DNA of 64,000 nt, from the NCBI GenBank assembly GCA_016748015.1, contig JAAOMT010000695.1, forward strand, positions 1 through 64,000, written 5' to 3'. Shown piece by piece: positions 62,801-64,000 of this stretch; position 1 is the stretch's first letter, and each line of letters starts with the position of its first letter. The notes beneath the pieces were generated by a model. The model made no database searches. It saw nothing but the letters and a program-made list of their open reading frames with translations, and was not told the origin of the DNA. The position numbers and the translations under genes were made by a program. Origin of the DNA: Geosiphon pyriformis (Eukaryota > Glomeromycota > Glomeromycetes > Archaeosporales > Geosiphonaceae).

Positions 62801-64000
62801 GCCGAAGTTTTATCAATTTAATAATGACCAATCTGTGTAGACCGGCGGGCTAGAATAATTAACTAGAATGCAACTATTTCATAAATGTGTACAAGCCCCT
62901 TTGGGTGGTGGAAAACTCTTAGTAATTAAAATTTCTGGCATAAAAATAGATGAATAAAGAAACAAAGTTTTAGATAGTATCAATGTATTTTAAAGCAAAA
63001 ATTTTTTTAAACTAAATTGGAAATAAGAATTAAAAGCCTTTACTATTTGAATTGAAAGTTCTTTTTTAAGATAATATAAGTGATGTAGAAAGCAAATTCA
63101 TTCTGTATTGAAATTAGAAACAAAGACAATAAGCAATAATACAATAAGCGATAAAAAATTCAAAAGCTTATATTTTGTACTATCATAATATTTGCAAACA
63201 AATAATATTTAATAGCATATTTTTCTTGGTTTTGTTTGTGACATGGATACAATTTTAATCATAATGGCAATCGAAATTCGAGATTTCTTACTGATTGGTA
63301 GTAAAATTGAGACTTATGTTGTTTACATAATTCAAAAACTAGAATTTTAACGAAAAAAGTCGATGGATGACCGAAACTATTCATTTATTTACTTATAAAT
63401 ATACAGTAAAAATTTGAAAAATAATTCTTAGAACAATGTTTGTTACAAAAAATATTATGATACAGATCAAAATTAACAATCAAATGAATTAAAGAATGTT
63501 AAATTTAGATTTGTAAATTTATTCAAGTTTTTACTTTCAAAAAAAATTATGCTAGAAAAAATAAATGAAATATGTAATACAACTTTTAATTTCTAATAAT
63601 TAGAAAGATCAAAGTTTAAGAAGTTGAATGGATCTAAATGCATTTTTAAAAACCTCTAATCGTATCTAGAAGGTTTTCGTAACACTAATTATGTCAGCAT
63701 TATTTCACCTAATAAAATTGGCTATTTATTATAGCTCTTTTCAATACTTATTTAAAAAATAGAGGTTTTTTTAAAATATTTATAAAATTTATGAACAATT
63801 ACTTTATTTAAGATTCCTTAAGTAAAAATCACATTGTTAATATTAAAAAATCAAATATTTACTATTTTATAATAATCCAATAATTTTAAAAAGTTTTTAT
63901 GTAAAATAATGTCAAATTTAAAATATGAATTATTTTATACAAATAAATAATTATAACAATTTAACCTTAAAGTGTAATTGAAAAATTTATTGATCCAAAT
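59816..64000. other. Gene-poor AT-rich end of the window
   Basis: Apart from the small signal-peptide frame at 60090-60194 nothing is supported. A locally less AT-rich patch at 62250-62960 contains a minus frame from ATG 62369 (MPRHSKIKAKQQLSFFDIQI). This could be the start of an eroded mobile-element protein, but no later motif confirms it. Confidence 0.4.
60090..60194 (+). CDS. Tiny signal-peptide-like open frame, possibly a relic of a secreted peptide
   Basis: The ATG at 60090 gives 34 residues beginning MPFKLLVTLIFFALFSHNLI then FAFKKNKFLE, a convincing signal peptide followed by almost nothing. In another frame just downstream, Cys-containing pieces (ISECDVNY, CDKNNCKTIP) are separated by stops. 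This fits a decayed small Cys-rich secreted protein, or a gene with an unseen intron. Chance is also possible given the AT-rich context. Confidence 0.3.
   Translation: MPFKLLVTLIFFALFSHNLIFAFKKNKFLESKFN

Overview
This window looks like nuclear DNA of a filamentous fungus of the arbuscular mycorrhizal type (Glomeromycotina, Rhizophagus-like). That is inference from gene content and style: very AT-rich intergenic DNA, short GT-AG introns of about 65-100 nt, a Sel1-repeat/zinc-ribbon/protein-kinase fusion with an HGD loop, BTB/TLDc genes, an Argonaute, and many decayed transposons. I saw no rRNA, tRNA or CRISPR array. Most genes are split into exons, so the models below were assembled by hand from reading frame, splice dinucleotides and paralogue comparison.

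Layout. 1-302: start of a small secreted Cys-containing protein (minus), cut by the window edge. 1941-3462: BTB-BACK-TLDc gene (minus) broken by frameshifts. 4757-7611: Sel1-kinase. 9.97-12.61 kb: a tail-to-tail inverted repeat of a decayed unrecognised gene. 14.7-34.6 kb: five class-3 lipase-like genes (A-E) separated by AT-rich DNA, Tc1/mariner relics and a possible TnpB/Fanzor relic. 36.06-36.71 kb: a probable solo LTR. 37.3-37.7 kb: another Tc1/mariner relic. 38.4-42.0 kb: a 14-exon Argonaute with a complete slicer tetrad. 43.6-46.2 kb: two minus-strand genes without a firm family. 48.3-50.0 kb: 4-hydroxyphenylpyruvate dioxygenase. 51.8-52.6 kb: a jacalin-type lectin protein. 53.9-57.6 kb: two more lipase-like genes (F, G). 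58.4-59.5 kb: a degenerate inverted second copy of the BTB-BACK-TLDc gene. 59.5-64 kb: gene-poor.

The main find is the seven-member lipase-like family. All seven keep the alpha/beta-hydrolase class-3 landmarks (YC, GxP-R-G, the region after R-I/V-T, E-W-I), a membrane anchor or signal peptide, a shared cysteine pattern and a shared exon plan. None keeps the nucleophile serine: the usual GHSxGG is GHGxGG/GHGxGA in six and GHRxGG in one. Two also lack the histidine and one has Asp replaced by Glu. They look like a locally expanded, secreted or membrane-tethered family of lipase-fold pseudoenzymes with no obvious described role.

Apart from this family the genes do not form a pathway. HPPD belongs to tyrosine breakdown, Argonaute to RNA silencing, and the kinase and lectin probably to signalling or recognition.
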